Assembly (NCBI GenBank): GCA_963513935.1
Contig: OY740773.1
Coordinates: 99,557,291 to 99,621,290, forward strand
DNA from: Aphrophora alni
Taxonomy: Eukaryota > Arthropoda > Insecta > Hemiptera > Aphrophoridae
Direction of reading: 5' to 3'
DNA length: 64,000 nt
Positions 1 to 10,692 of this stretch are shown in pieces. Position numbers and translations under genes: made by a program. Within the stretch, counting starts at the first letter, position 1. The number at the start of each line of letters is the position of its first letter. The notes under the pieces were generated by a model, which was not told the origin of the DNA, ran no database searches, and was given only the letters and a program-made list of their open reading frames with translations.

Positions 1-317
1 TAAACAAATACAACATACTCTAGGAATGTGTTATATGGCACATTAGAAGCAAATTTTATGCTCTGATTTAAATATATAAATGGAACTTTAGGGTAGACCT
101 AACCACAGGGATAAATCAGCTTAACTAAGTGGCGCTTCATGTTACAGTATTTCCCGTAAACACTTAAAACTCGTATTTTGTTTGTAAACTTTACTTTTAT
201 TTATGCAAAGAGAAATGTTGGTGAAATCCCAATTTATTATTTGTACAAATAAGAAAATCATTACAACAATTGGTGGTTATCAATTACTAAATTTTACAGT
301 AGTTGTTTCCATTCTAT
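1..317. other. AT-rich DNA, nothing identified
   Basis: No coding frame, repeat boundary or RNA gene was recognised before the TIR element that begins near 318. Confidence 0.5.
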
Positions 318-1413
318 TTATACCGGGTGCTTCTAAAGTATTGCAACCCTTCCGAATTTTTGTACCGATCGAAAGGAGATAAATACAAATTATTATTTTT
401 TAACCACTTTTCTAAAAATGTAAATAAATAAAGATTAAAAAAAACACACACACACACTTAGTACAAAGTAATAATTTAAAAGTGAATTACAAAATAAAGT
501 GTGGGGGCTTAGGATTTTAAATTATAATTATGAATTTCAGTAAATTACAAAGTAAAGTGTGGGCCCCTAAAATTCATATTTGCGCCTACACTTTACTTTG
601 TAATTTATGTTTGAATTAGTTAGTACTTTGTACTAATTCTGTTTTTGTTTTGGTTTGTTTCTTTTTTATAATAATAATAATTTTCCATAAATACTATGGT
701 TTTAATAATTATTTTCTGATTTTCTACTTTAAAAAAAAAAAATTTATCTTTAAATTCGTCGGTAAATAGGATTGCTATATTTCGGCGAATGTCAACGTTG
801 CAACTTGGCTGTGATAGCATCGCTTCGTATAATTTTCATAGATTTTGTCCCAAAATTTATTGATCGCCTTTGCGAACGCTGCCATTTCGCTCTTGCCGCT
901 GTTGTCGATCACGTTCTAAGCGATCTTGAAGTTCTTCATGGATTTCCACAGCACGGCATTGCGATTTGTGTTGACAAGATTGTAAACGCGCTCTTGGTTC
1001 TCATTTGAAAGATGATAACCTACTGCGCAAGTGTACTTCTCTGTACCTGCTGCATATGTATACTACACATACGTACCTACTGCGCTTGCGTTTTACCATA
1101 AACATGTGTATATAACAATGAATTATTGTACTGTCGTCCTAGGTCAACATCTATACCAAGTTTCAAAATTTGTAATCAACAAAGAAGTGTCTCAAATAGA
1201 GCTTCACAGATTTGATGACAGACAGACGTGAAAGCAACTAAAAGAAGTGTGTAAATAATGTCTTTGGATTAATAGTACCTGGTTTTTTAGCTGGGGTTGG
1301 CGTTGGAATTTTTTAAAGTATTTATTTAACACATCCCTAAAGTTGCAATTTCCTATTTCGACCAGTTCAAAAATTACCGAAAGAGCTCCTAACATTTGGA
1401 ATACCCGGTATAT
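318..1413. mobile_element. Non-autonomous TIR element, about 1.1 kb
   Basis: The left end reads TATACCGGGTGCTTCTAAAG. The reverse complement of the right end reads TATACCGGGTATTCCAAATG. The match continues imperfectly for about 60 bases (TTCCGAATTTTTGTACCGATC against TTCGGTAATTTTTGAACTGG), giving TIRs of roughly 65% identity by eye. No transposase frame is visible. A GC-richer block at about 780-1010 reads on the minus strand as short coding-like pieces (NQERVYNLVN, MAAFAKAINKFWDKI) broken by stops and frame changes. It could be captured coding DNA, but I cannot name it. The end sequence resembles the CAGGG(T/C)G ends at 36931 and 43368, so all three may belong to one broad superfamily. Confidence 0.5.
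541..607. repeat. Perfect 20-bp hairpin
   Basis: TAAATTACAAAGTAAAGTGT at 541-560 is the exact reverse complement of 588-607, with a 27-nt loop. A near-direct copy of the left stem (GAATTACAAAATAAAGTGTG) lies at about 484-503. It sits inside the TIR element at 318-1413. Confidence 0.8.
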
Positions 1414-1436
1414 ATAAATAATTTATATCTCAAATT

Positions 1437-1690
1437 TAGAGGATATCACGCTTACACTTACTAATTCCTTTATACATTAAACACACAGTATGTTAAACAT
1501 TCCATATATTGCTTTTGAATTTAAATCTAAGTTATCTAAGGATGCAGGATTTCCTCTCCGTTGTTATTAAATCCTTCCGCCGTTTATACACAAATTTCAT
1601 AAGTTTAGTTTCACACAATCACTTCAACCGGAGCTTGTACTTGATTAAATTTGTATGAGTAAAGGCTTGGAATATATTAATCTTTAAATG
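1437..1690 (+). repeat. Dispersed repeat, inverted partner at 5130-5350
   Basis: Blocks such as AAGTTATCTAAGG, TTATTAAATCCTTCCGCCG and TAAGTTTAG occur here on the plus strand. They recur in the same order on the minus strand of 5130-5350. The two copies flank the left arm of the 2840-4083 inverted repeat. No coding content. Confidence 0.65.
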
Positions 1691-2384
1691 TGAGTAATAG
1701 GAGGAAAAATTTGATCTATGCATCCTCTCCAATCCTACCACTTTCTTCTTATTATTAATTTTTACTTTGTCACATATAAATAGTGTAGATTGTGTTATGT
1801 GTTGGTTTAAATAATGAGTTTTTAACGGATATATTCGTTTTGAGGTAACCTAAGTTTAAAAAGTGGTTTTGTCATAATTGCAGTGTTCTACAACCCAAAC
1901 GTGCAATTGTTAAATATTGCATAATTAATTATTGATAACTCAAAACTTGCATAACATAAAAACACAAAATAACCAATTTAAAAACTCGGCAGTAACGATG
2001 TTGAACAAATTGTTCTCTAGTACAGCCTCTTATGGTCCAACAAAAATTTTTTGGTCTCCATCTCTTCAGAATTGTCGGTTCTTGAGTTATCTGTTCGTTT
2101 GGGGGAAAAAAGAAAAGAAAAAAAATCAATTATTTCTTAACCATAAAATCGGTCCCTATTTTGAGCTTTAGAGCATTGTATATATGACAAAAAAAATATA
2201 TTGCAAAAAAACTTTTTTAGACTTCATTATGAATATCCTCAAAAATTCTAAACAGTAACATTTTATTTACATGTAATTTTGACAAGAGTTTGGGTCATAA
2301 TTTTACCTACAAAAATTTGAAATAATTCGGTAGCTTAACGTTTCATTTTTCTTATTGTTTAAAGACGAAAAACCTCTCCGTCAT
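1691..2384. other. AT-rich DNA, nothing identified
   Basis: Only low-complexity A/T runs and short unsupported frames are seen. Confidence 0.4.
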
Positions 2385-2560
2385 TAACGCCTTATAAGAC
2401 ATGAGTATAAAGTAAAAAAATATTCTAATAGCGTCAGGGTCGAAGATAAGAGTTGTTCCAGAGAGATCGGATAGTAAATATGAAAGAGTAGAAGGCTAGA
2501 AGGGAAAATATGTAGGGTACCTCGAGATTCCAAGCTATTACTCACTATATGTTAGTCCAC
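2385..2560 (-). repeat. R1 family copy
   Basis: R1 is a dispersed non-coding family defined here by ordered blocks. Read in its plus sense these are TAGTGAGTACGG, a CTAGCTGGATCTACAC block, a TCATCTTTCC block, GACCAACTCTTGTTC, GTCTTTATTTT, TTTTTTATAAGGCGATGATG and GAGAGGTTTTTCG. This copy is in reverse sense (GTTTAAAGACGAAAAACCTC through a TCGAGATTCCAAGC block). It was recognised by comparison with the other copies in the window. No coding capacity is seen. Confidence 0.6.
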
Positions 2561-2839
2561 AAGGAGATAAGGATTTGAACTAAATAGAAAAAATAAAGTT
2601 GTTTATAAGGGCTCCATTGAATTTTTATTTAACCGGTAAGTCCCGAAGAAATAGAAAGATAATGAAGCAAAGGCAATTACCACAACATTTTCAACAAAAT
2701 CATTAATACCAATTTTGAAAAAAACTGTAATTTGTGAGTTTGTTTAATCACAGTTGCCCCAAAATTTAAAGTTATGAAAAAGTTGTGTAAAGTATAAAAT
2801 ATGGCAATTGACAAAATTTTATCAAAATCAGTTCACCGT

Positions 2840-4083
2840 TTCTGAAGAAAAATACACAAACGACAGACTAACAACATTCTAAAAATCACTTTTTTTTCAA
2901 TTAGAGGCTTTCAAAACAGATATTTCCTTTAAAATTCTACTTCAATTTATCGATCCATCGAATAACATTTAACTTAGAACATTTAAACTAGTTAACAATA
3001 TTACCCAATCAACATAAAATATATATATTATAGGAATGTAACAACAATTACATCAAATTATTTTAAATTGAGGGGGAAAAAAAGCATTCAGTTGAAGATA
3101 GAAAGACATGAACTGCATTATCCTCCATCACCTAAAACGAATTAGGTAGTAAAATAATCCTACTTACTACCTGTCACGACAGCAAAATGAATAAGAATTT
3201 GTTTATTAATAGAAATTGTTTGAGATAATCAGCATTGCGGAGAGTTCCCTTTTTCTATCAGAAATCCATGAGTAATAATTGAATGGCCGATCCAAAGACT
3301 AGTAATTACCACTTCTTCTCTTCAACTAGTATGAATTGATGTTTTCAAGTAGTAACACTATCTTTGATTTTTCACAATTTATTTAAAATTACAGCTGTCC
3401 AGTTTTCCTCCTATTGGTAATGAAATACGTGATTTTATTACTTACAATTATCATTTAAATATCGTTAATGCCTTTTGTATTTCCAGTTATTCCACAAAGT
3501 TCAGCTACCCACCAAAATAATACACAACACACCATAACTGAAGTCACTGTATGGACCAAGGGATTCTTAGAATATATATCCTGCTTAGCCTAGAGTGTAC
3601 TTTGGATTTGAACCAATTTATTATAAAATAATTTAATTACAATGAATTTCTTGATAAACATCCAAACTATTATTCATAAAAATCACAAATTTTAAATTGT
3701 CAATTTACAAATATTGATGATATTTATATATATTTCACTCTCATAATAATAAAACAGATAATTTATCTATTAAATCATAATATTATACTTTTATCTATCA
3801 CATTACTTACTCCATTACACAGTATAAATTAAATTATTTCGCCATATTTCACCATAACTACCATCATCGATAAATCATTTCCACACATATTGTTTCATAG
3901 TTAAATTAATTAACCATAAACTTGTCGTCACCACCATTATCTTCCAGTTTTGAGTTATGATTTTCGGCTATAACTTCCGGTTAACGTCTAAACACTTGTT
4001 GGCTACTAAATTAATTACACTCAAGTTTATTACAATAATTCATCACGAGGTGGAACTAAATATAAAACTCTATATAAACAACT
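2840..4083 (-). repeat. Long inverted repeat, left arm (about 1.24 kb)
   Basis: This arm is the reverse complement of 12631-13960. Matching landmarks include the pair CTATATAAACAACTA / TAGTTGTTTATATAG at the inner edges, GTTAACGTCTAAACACTTGT, TTCTTGATAAACATCCAAAC and GTAACAACAATTACATCAAA near the outer edge. Identity looks high but is broken by indels. The arms are 8.5 kb apart and many unrelated insertions lie between them. No long coding frame is present, so the family looks like a non-autonomous or foldback-type repeat. Confidence 0.75.
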
Positions 4084-4084
4084 A

Positions 4085-4470
4085 CAGTCGACTCTCGCTA
4101 ACTCGAACCTCGGTAACTCGAAATCTTCGATATCTTGAATTATTTTCAATCCCCTTGGAAAAACCTATCGAAAAAATAACAATACATAACTCGAAATAAT
4201 TGTACGGTTATATTTTACCTCTATAAGTCGAAGAGACACAAAAATTACCTCTATATCTCGAGCAACGATGAGGATGCTCCTTCTGACTAAGAAAACGAGG
4301 AAGAGGAGCCAGCAGACATTACACGTAAAGAAGCCAAAGCTGCAGTACGTACTTTACGTATGTTTTTAGAAAAACCCGTGATGCACCAGACAGTGTGTTT
4401 ACTTCAATTGTTTCAATCATGACAGATTGGCTAATAAAACCAATTATTGTTTCTTCCAAAAACTAAAATT
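4085..4470 (+). pseudogene. Internally deleted Tigger/pogo-like transposon relic
   Basis: A TA dinucleotide is followed by CAGTCGACTCTCGCTAACTC, the style of terminal repeat used by pogo/Tigger elements (Tc1-mariner superfamily, CENP-B-related transposases). Subterminal repeats of the form CCTCTATAAGTCGAAGAGAC follow. From about 4266 the plus strand encodes pieces typical of the acidic C-terminus of Tigger transposases: a DED stretch, ENEEEEPADI, then TRKEAKAAVRTLRMFLEK, then, after a frameshift, DAPDSVFTSIVSIM. The DNA-binding and DDE catalytic regions are absent, because the 5' end joins directly to the C-terminal coding piece. I saw no opposite TIR. It is a dead fragment, and its role in the family is known only by resemblance. 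Confidence 0.7.
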
Positions 4471-5020
4471 TCGATGTAGCTGAAAAAAATTAAAAAATAA
4501 CAATTAGGCTCTAACGATTTTATCAAATGTTACTCAAGAGTTACCTATAATGAACAAGTAAAACTTTATCAGTCGACATCCTTCCATAAATACAGGTTCA
4601 CGAATTATTGGTAAAAATACAAAAATTGCGACCAGGAGGGTGTTATAAAATATCTAATTTTTCCAAATTGGCTGAACCGATTTCGTTCAAATTTTAGTGA
4701 AATGTGAACATGACTGCACTAAACTTTTTTGTAAAATCGCAAGTAAAAAAATATAAAGGTTTAGGAATGATTTGCAAATAACAAGGAAGAACCTCCCCGC
4801 AGTTATTAAAAGCTACTATAATAAAATACTATTTATGCTGGGGTCGCGTTTATGGTAGTAAACATATTATGGTACAAGCGAAAAAAATTTAGTCCTTATT
4901 TTTAGAACTATTTTTTCAAAGACGGTGCTCACGGTAAATAATATTTTTTATTGATAACTACCAAACTAAGAATTTTGCAACTTTTGGCTTTGATTGGTTA
5001 GTACTATGATTCTGAATAAC
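4471..5020. repeat. Degenerate repeat body leading into an R2 motif
   Basis: Blocks such as CCGATTTCGTTCAAAT and AAATCGCAAGTAAAAAAATA at about 4678-4752 recur near 42690-42750 and, more weakly, near 60200-60220. In at least two of these places the block is followed by an R2 motif. It is probably the body of a roughly 1-kb non-coding repeat that contains R2. Confidence 0.5.
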
Positions 5021-5053
5021 TAAGCGAGAAAGTTCAAGCAATGTTATTGCACG
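5021..5053 (+). repeat. R2 motif copy
   Basis: R2 is a recurring block with core GAGAAAGTTTGTGCAAT, about five bases, then GCAC. The GTGC/GCAC ends can pair as a small hairpin. This copy is slightly degenerate (CGAGAAAGTTCAAGCAATG, then TTATTGCAC). Confidence 0.6.
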
Positions 5054-5129
5054 TTAATTTTAATGAAGACATTCAGTTTGATTATTAACGATTAACAACT
5101 ATGAAGTAACAATATTAATATAAGGAAAT

Positions 5130-5350
5130 GGTTTCGACGAAGGATTATCTCAAACATTACCAAAGTTAAACTTCAACCTTTTCCTCTTCAAATTTAATCA
5201 CGAATAAGTCCCAACTGAAGAGGTTATCCAAAACTAAGCTTATTAAACTTTGTATAAGCGGCGGAAGGATTTAATAACAGAGAGGAAAACCTTAGATAAC
5301 TTAGCTTTAAATAAAAAGGCAATATGTAACGTACTGTGTACTGGGGGGGT
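5130..5350 (-). repeat. Inverted partner of 1437-1690
   Basis: The reverse complement carries the blocks AAGTTATCTAAGG, TTATTAAATCCTTCCGCCG and ATAAGCTTAG in the same order as 1437-1690. The downstream edge runs into a short G tract near 5343. Confidence 0.65.
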
Positions 5351-5681
5351 GGTGGTATTGGTAAGTGTGAGGGAAATTATAAGAGAAATAAGCTCGCTTT
5401 TGTAGTCTCCCTGCAATCATTATTTGAGACTATGGAATGTACATTGATCATATCTCTAAGAGTAACTGACTGATTTTAGGAACGTTTTTTATATATAGGA
5501 TGTTTCTAAAACACACGAAGAAAAATTTAAGAGTGGATTCCTTGCATTACATTAAGTAAAAAATACATAGTTATCTCTAAAATCTTTTTATTTTCTATCT
5601 TTTTTTTTTCTTTTTGTTTTATTTCACATAAAATTGTATAATTTTAAAAATGAGATTTGTTTACATATTTGATATACAGGT

Positions 5682-6052
5682 CACTGAATAAAGGCAGATT
5701 TTGTGAAAATCTGGGGAAAAATCCTCTAGACACGAAATTTGGTGGAAAGTTAGGTTTTGGGTTTACTTCAATGGGTAAGAAAACTCGGACAATTTTTTAG
5801 CAATTGTTCGTATAAGGCATTTTTACGATAGAAAAAATGCCTTTTTTTGGTTTAAGCCGATTTTCGTTAAAAAGTGCTAAAGATGGGTATGTAAGTGTTT
5901 GTACATGCAATACCAAGTATTTGAATGTAAAATTTTGCAGCGGTGAATTGGGGTGTCCGATTATTCTCGGCATTGAAGTAAACCCAAAACCAAACTTTCT
6001 ACCAAATTTCGTGCCTGAAAGATTTTTGTCCAGTAAAAATCTTTATTCAGTT
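5682..6052. mobile_element. 371-bp palindromic MITE with nested hairpins
   Basis: The first and last roughly 105 bases are imperfect inverted repeats sharing CTGAATAAAG, CACGAAATTTGGT and GGTTTTGGGTTTACTTCAAT. Just inside each end is a separate small hairpin: CAGATTTT-gtg-AAAATCTG on the left and AGATTTTT-actggac-AAAAATCT on the right. Two more hairpins lie near the centre: ACAATT-loop-AATTGT at 5790-5808 and AAGGCATTTTT-acgatag-AAAAAATGCCTT at 5814-5843. No transposase is encoded. An 82-codon open frame over the right half follows from the palindrome and need not be a gene. Target-site duplications were not clear. Confidence 0.75.
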
Positions 6053-6140
6053 GCTTTATTTTTGTTGAAACTTGATTCATTTTAGACTTCTTATTAAGCG
6101 AGTTGTAGGTTCAACTAAAATATCATAAAACTTGTATAAA

Positions 6141-6178
6141 GTGCGAAAACATTGCACAAACTTTCTCACTCACCCATT
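6141..6178 (-). repeat. R2 motif copy
   Basis: It reads GTGCGAAAACATTGCACAAA then CTTTCTCACTC on the plus strand, so the motif is on the minus strand. Confidence 0.65.
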
Positions 6179-7317
6179 ACCAAAACACCATCACAAATGT
6201 CAGATCGGTAGTTGTTGATCAAAAAGTAAAAATGAACCACGTAAGCCATCTTTGTAAAAAATATTTATATTTAAATAAGAGACTAAATTTACTTGGTTTG
6301 TGTCAAAAGTAGTTCCTCAGCGTAAGTTCCATTTAATTAAAATACAGCTTTTAATGACTAAGTCCAAACAATTTTTTTTTTTTTTTTACCAAATATTCCA
6401 GATTCGTAATATTTTATACTTACTATTTTGCAGTGAGTTTGTGTCATTACACTTCACGTTTCACTAAAATTTGAAAGAAATCGGTGTAGACGATTTTGAG
6501 AAATGACAACGGGCCACTGCCAATTTTTTCGTTTTTTTTACAGATAATTTACGAATTGTAATTTTTTAAGAAATGGCGACCAATATATTTTGTTTGCGTC
6601 CTTAGATGCTACACTTGAACAAAATGTTTAATGCCCATTTTCAAGGGGGAAAAAACGTATTTTTGTCTTATAATAGGTACCCCAAGTAATTGGAAAAAAA
6701 CAAAAAACAAAAAAAAAACAAGATGTAGATAAAATATGGCCACATACCAAATTTGATAAAAGTAGGTTTACTAGCTTAGGCAGTACAGTACCGAACTCAT
6801 AACAGACGCTAGACAGACAGACGAAAATTTTGATTTATCAACAACAACAAAATAAAAAATTTCTAGGAACATATTTTCGAAATTCAGTCATGATATTTCG
6901 TATTTAGCATTTCATGGTTCCGGGTCTGAGAACATCGGTCCTGCTTTCGATCTCTTGTTTAGTAAAGCTGTTACACCTTGGACTTCCACATCCTCGAAGC
7001 TCGTCCTGAAAAATGTATGGTGATGAGATCTGGTTGTCTTTTCAAATGACGATAACAATACAACTTTATTGGTGAATGATTGTTGAGTGATTATTCTCCT
7101 CAATCAGGTGATAAGATGATTAGGTGGAAGAGTTTATTTCTAGAAGTGTTTGTTCCAAGTTTGGTTTTTTAATGAACATCAGCTTAGAGGATGAGGTTTT
7201 ATTGAGGTGAGAAGTTTTACTCCAACCAGGCATGTCAAAAAACAGCAGCTTATACGACCAGCAGGATTAAGAGACAACCTAGGTTCCCATTAAGCTTAGT
7301 ACTTTTTTTTAGGCCAC
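6179..7317. other. AT-rich DNA, no gene seen
   Basis: It contains poly-T/poly-A runs (for example 6371-6386) and short unsupported frames. A 63-codon minus frame at 6912-7103 lacks recognisable motifs. Confidence 0.4.
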
Positions 7318-7520
7318 TATATTGAATATGATCATGGCAATCCCGAGCTAGATCTACACTTTTTTTTATGTAGTTTCGAGTTACCCTCTCTTTCATCTTT
7401 CCTATCGGGCTCTCTTGACCAACTCTTGTTCACTTCCGATCGTAACGTCATTACAGTAATACAGCTAGGGGTCTTTATTCTCTTTTATTCGTTTTTTTTA
7501 TAAGGCGATGTTGATCGAAA
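7318..7520 (+). repeat. R1 family copy
   Basis: It shows the ordered R1 blocks: GGCAATCCCGAGCTAGATCT, TTTCATCTTTCCTATCGGG, GACCAACTCTTGTTC, GTCTTTATTC and TTTTTTTATAAGGCGATG. Confidence 0.65.
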
Positions 7521-7840
7521 ACATTTAAACAAAAAGGACAATTCAATTGTTAAACTAAAATCATCTTACCAAGAGATTTCGAAAGCCAAAATCTTAATTT
7601 TTTAGTAAATATATAATGAGCACAATATGAGAATTAATCAGTATGGAACAGATGTTTTAAAACAGATGTTTAACTGGATAGAAATTGCGCTGTTATTCTT
7701 AACAACGCTATCAGATGGATACAAATGTCGAGCAGAACAAGTTAAAAATAAAATGATGTCACTGCAATTTTAATTACGTCTAGAATGAATAAAAGTCTAC
7801 CTAATAATTATTAAAACAAATAACTATAAATAGTCTACAA

Positions 7841-7868
7841 ATATTGCACTAACTTTCTCACATACACA
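7841..7868 (-). repeat. R2 motif copy
   Basis: ATATTGCACTAACTTTCTCA is the reverse complement of the R2 core TGAGAAAGTTAGTGCAATAT. Confidence 0.6.
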
Positions 7869-8034
7869 TTTCAGAAACCAAAAATAATATTTGTAGTAAT
7901 CTACAGTATTCGAAAATACATTTGTAATGGAAATCTAATTTGAAAGATATATTTAAATACAGTTAAGCTTATTTCACTTATGCCATACACTTTTACTTAA
8001 CGAACGAGTAAATCATAATATATTAGATTGCAAA

Positions 8035-8740
8035 GATGGTCAAGGTTACATTTACTTTTTTTATGATCCGTACGTAAAACTAAGGACCCTTATAATTTCA
8101 CGCTTATGTCTGTCTGTAAGTTGTAACCAGTTTACACAGACAAGACGATAAATCCTATACTTTCAAACTTTACATTTATATTTTTGGTATTGTCCTACAT
8201 ACAGGACAAATATAGCAGTAACAAAAATGACCTTGGTGTAATTAAAGGGCGGTTTTGGAAACTTTTATTGGAAATGGTATGTGTGGGGTATTTAATAAAC
8301 CTAGAAGTTATTATTATTAAGAATATGTATATTATTTAAAAATAACTAATATGTTGGTGCTAGGCGATGTTTACAGTGTTAGGTATTACCCCCCCCCCCC
8401 TTAACATAAACACGGTATAACCTAAAAATCTGAAGAAATGTTATTTTGATTTGAAATTCAATTGTAGTGTGAAATCATATATTATAGTTTTTTATGACGA
8501 ATGCAACTTAATTTATCCGCACAACGAAAAGTTCGTAGCGTATGAGATTTAAAAGCAGTTTTTTGTGAGATGTGACAAACAATTCAATAGTCATTAAAGA
8601 TGGGTTGTACGAGTATATCATTGATTTATATTTATTAGGATCCGTAGGTAAAACGAAGGACCTTTATAATTTATAATGTCTGTCTGTCTGTCCGTCTGTC
8701 TGTACAATTTAAAAAGACTTCGTCTTGATAAAAATAATTG
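8035..8740 (-). repeat. R3 repeat, two partial copies in reverse sense
   Basis: R3 is a roughly 0.5-kb repeat, better preserved at 35035-36430 and 59155-62165. Here its blocks appear inverted: ACGTAAAACTAAGGACCCTT, TCTGTCTGTAAGTTGTAACC and AAGACGATAAATCCTATAC at 8070-8160. A second set at 8490-8720 holds ATGACGAATGCAACTTAAT, GTGAGATGTGACAAACAATT, GGATCCGTAGGTAAAACGAA and a repeated TCTGTCTGTCTG. No coding capacity. Confidence 0.6.
8389..8400. repeat. Poly-C tract, 12 bases
   Basis: Twelve consecutive C between TATTA and TTAAC. Similar C/G homopolymers occur at 26899, 32177, 34505 and 38772. Confidence 0.9.
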
Positions 8741-8770
8741 TCCCTATATACCAACGGACCCTTTTATTTC

Positions 8771-9920
8771 GATTTTTTTTTTCAGAACAGTACAGTAGTT
8801 ATTTTTTGCTTGTGATGTGCATTGGTTTGGATCATTATGTTCACATTACATCAACATTTAAGTAAAATCTCAGCAGCTGGTTTTATAATTAAACTCTCTA
8901 CAGCAACTTGTAGGAAAATCTTTTTTTAGTTACCAATAACTTACAAAACATTATTCCAAGGATAGGAGTCTTTATTTTAAGCTATTTTCTTTTTTTATAA
9001 GATGATAGGTGACGAAAGGTTTTTGTCTTCAAAAAACAAGGAAAACATTTTAAATTCGCGTTCATTTGGGTTTTTAGAAGCTACGATCTAGAGAAAAAGA
9101 TCGAAATATTTAATTAAAAATCATAAACGTACCACCTCTTTGAGCTGTGGTTCACTGCGCAGACTACTGATGGTAAACATTCCAAATAAATTGTTTTTGG
9201 AACCCTGAAGCCTTCTATATGGATATATCCACACAATTTTTTACCTAATCACTTAACTCTATACTACGTATGTGATACGTAAAATCCTACGACTGACTAA
9301 ACATGCCTACTTCAATACAATACAGATAACTCTTGATACAAAATTTCTTTCAGTTACCGTCTAGAGAACATCGTGTTTCCATGGCAACAGGTAAAGGACA
9401 ATGTCCTTGACACATTTATTGCAGAGATTTATTGAGAGCTGAGGGCTGTCAATTTGTCATTAAAGAAATTGTGTGAAGTGAGAATGGGGACAAGTGCAAT
9501 TAATTGTTATCGAGCTGTAACTTAGTCGATTGGTCTATATCGAGAAGAAAACACTTGCTGTCAAACTAATACCTAAATTATCGCAGTTTTCTGTTGTCAT
9601 CCTCTTGGCCATCAACCATTATTACTCTGCTTATATGTAACGATTGTAATTCATTTGAGACAGAAACGTTACATTAGGCCCTTAGCATACGGTCTACATT
9701 TTGGAAACGATGCTGTTTCGCCCAAGCTCATTTCGAGAATAAAAGCGTTTCCCCAAATGTACCCATGCACTATACTGCCTTGAAGAGATTAATGTAATTA
9801 ATATTACATAATCAAATTAAAGTTAATTAGTAATAAACACAAACAACGCCCATACCAATTAAGAACATAACTGACATTGGGTGTAACACATTCTCAAATT
9901 CATCTTGATAAAAACAATAA
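8771..9920. other. AT-rich DNA, nothing identified
   Basis: No repeat copy, motif or coding signal was recognised on either strand. Confidence 0.4.
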
Positions 9921-9995
9921 ATTAACGACTCCGAATTGGGAATTGAACGTCTGGTATAAACCCAAACGCCATCAGCCAAATTAGCGATGGTTAAT
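9921..9995 (-). repeat. Possible tRNA-derived SINE head
   Basis: On the minus strand TTGGCTGATGGCG resembles a Pol III A box. About 30 bases downstream ACGTTCAATTCCC resembles a B box (consensus GGTTCGANTCC). The spacing suits a tRNA-derived SINE. No cloverleaf was traced and no poly-A or oligo tail was assigned, so this is tentative. Confidence 0.25.
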
Positions 9996-10640
9996 TTAGA
10001 AATTGGCTATTAAAAACCAAAAATTAAAACGACCACTCACAATACGACTAGTTGGCTTGACGGTTCGAATGCTACTTTGGTTGGCTAGCGTGGTCTGCTC
10101 AACCTAGCTACCCAATCAGTTGTTTCCTGGTAAGGACTGTCTGGGTTAGGAAAAATCAATCCTGCTCAAATAGGTGCCGAGGTCATTGACACACCGTCAT
10201 ATATAAAATTATTTTAACATCTATTTTGCTACCCTCTCCTCTGAAATTATTTATGCTTTTCTGTTTTATCTATCCATACTGTTCCAGAGGTCTTCCTTTT
10301 GACCTTGAACAACCCATTCCTCAGACGAGAGATTTCAGAGATAGAAAAAGGTAAATAGTTTGACATCATACACTAAATTCGTCTAATATTGCTTATAGGT
10401 GAGTTTTTATGTTTCGACTAATATCTCTAGAGATATTTCTAGACAATACTCTCAAGGAACGACTTGGAGTACATATAAAGGAAACCATACTTCTGGGGAT
10501 GGCAAGTTTCGGGAGTATATCACTAGGCTCGTAAAGAAAGTGTCGTGAAAACAAAACAGCTTGCGTTTTTACTCTAGGGCGCTAGGATGAGACCACTATC
10601 TTCTTATTGTATATTCCTACTCTGGAAGTTTTAGTAAAAA
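9996..10640. other. Non-coding DNA, nothing identified
   Basis: A somewhat GC-richer stretch at about 10040-10190 has no recognised coding content. Confidence 0.4.
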
Positions 10641-10692
10641 ATTCAAATACCACAATTTTTTCACATAATCGTCTACAAAATAAACATTAACT
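10641..10692 (+). repeat. Target-site duplication, left copy
   Basis: These 52 bases (starting ATTCAAATACCACAATTTTT) match 11150-11204 except for two substitutions and three extra T. The pair brackets the retrotransposon fragment. Confidence 0.8.

Noticed and set aside
10040..10110. tRNA-like words (TTGGCTTGACGG, GGTTCGAATGC, TGGCTAGCGTGG)
   Set aside because: The boxes are wrongly spaced and no acceptor or anticodon stem could be drawn.
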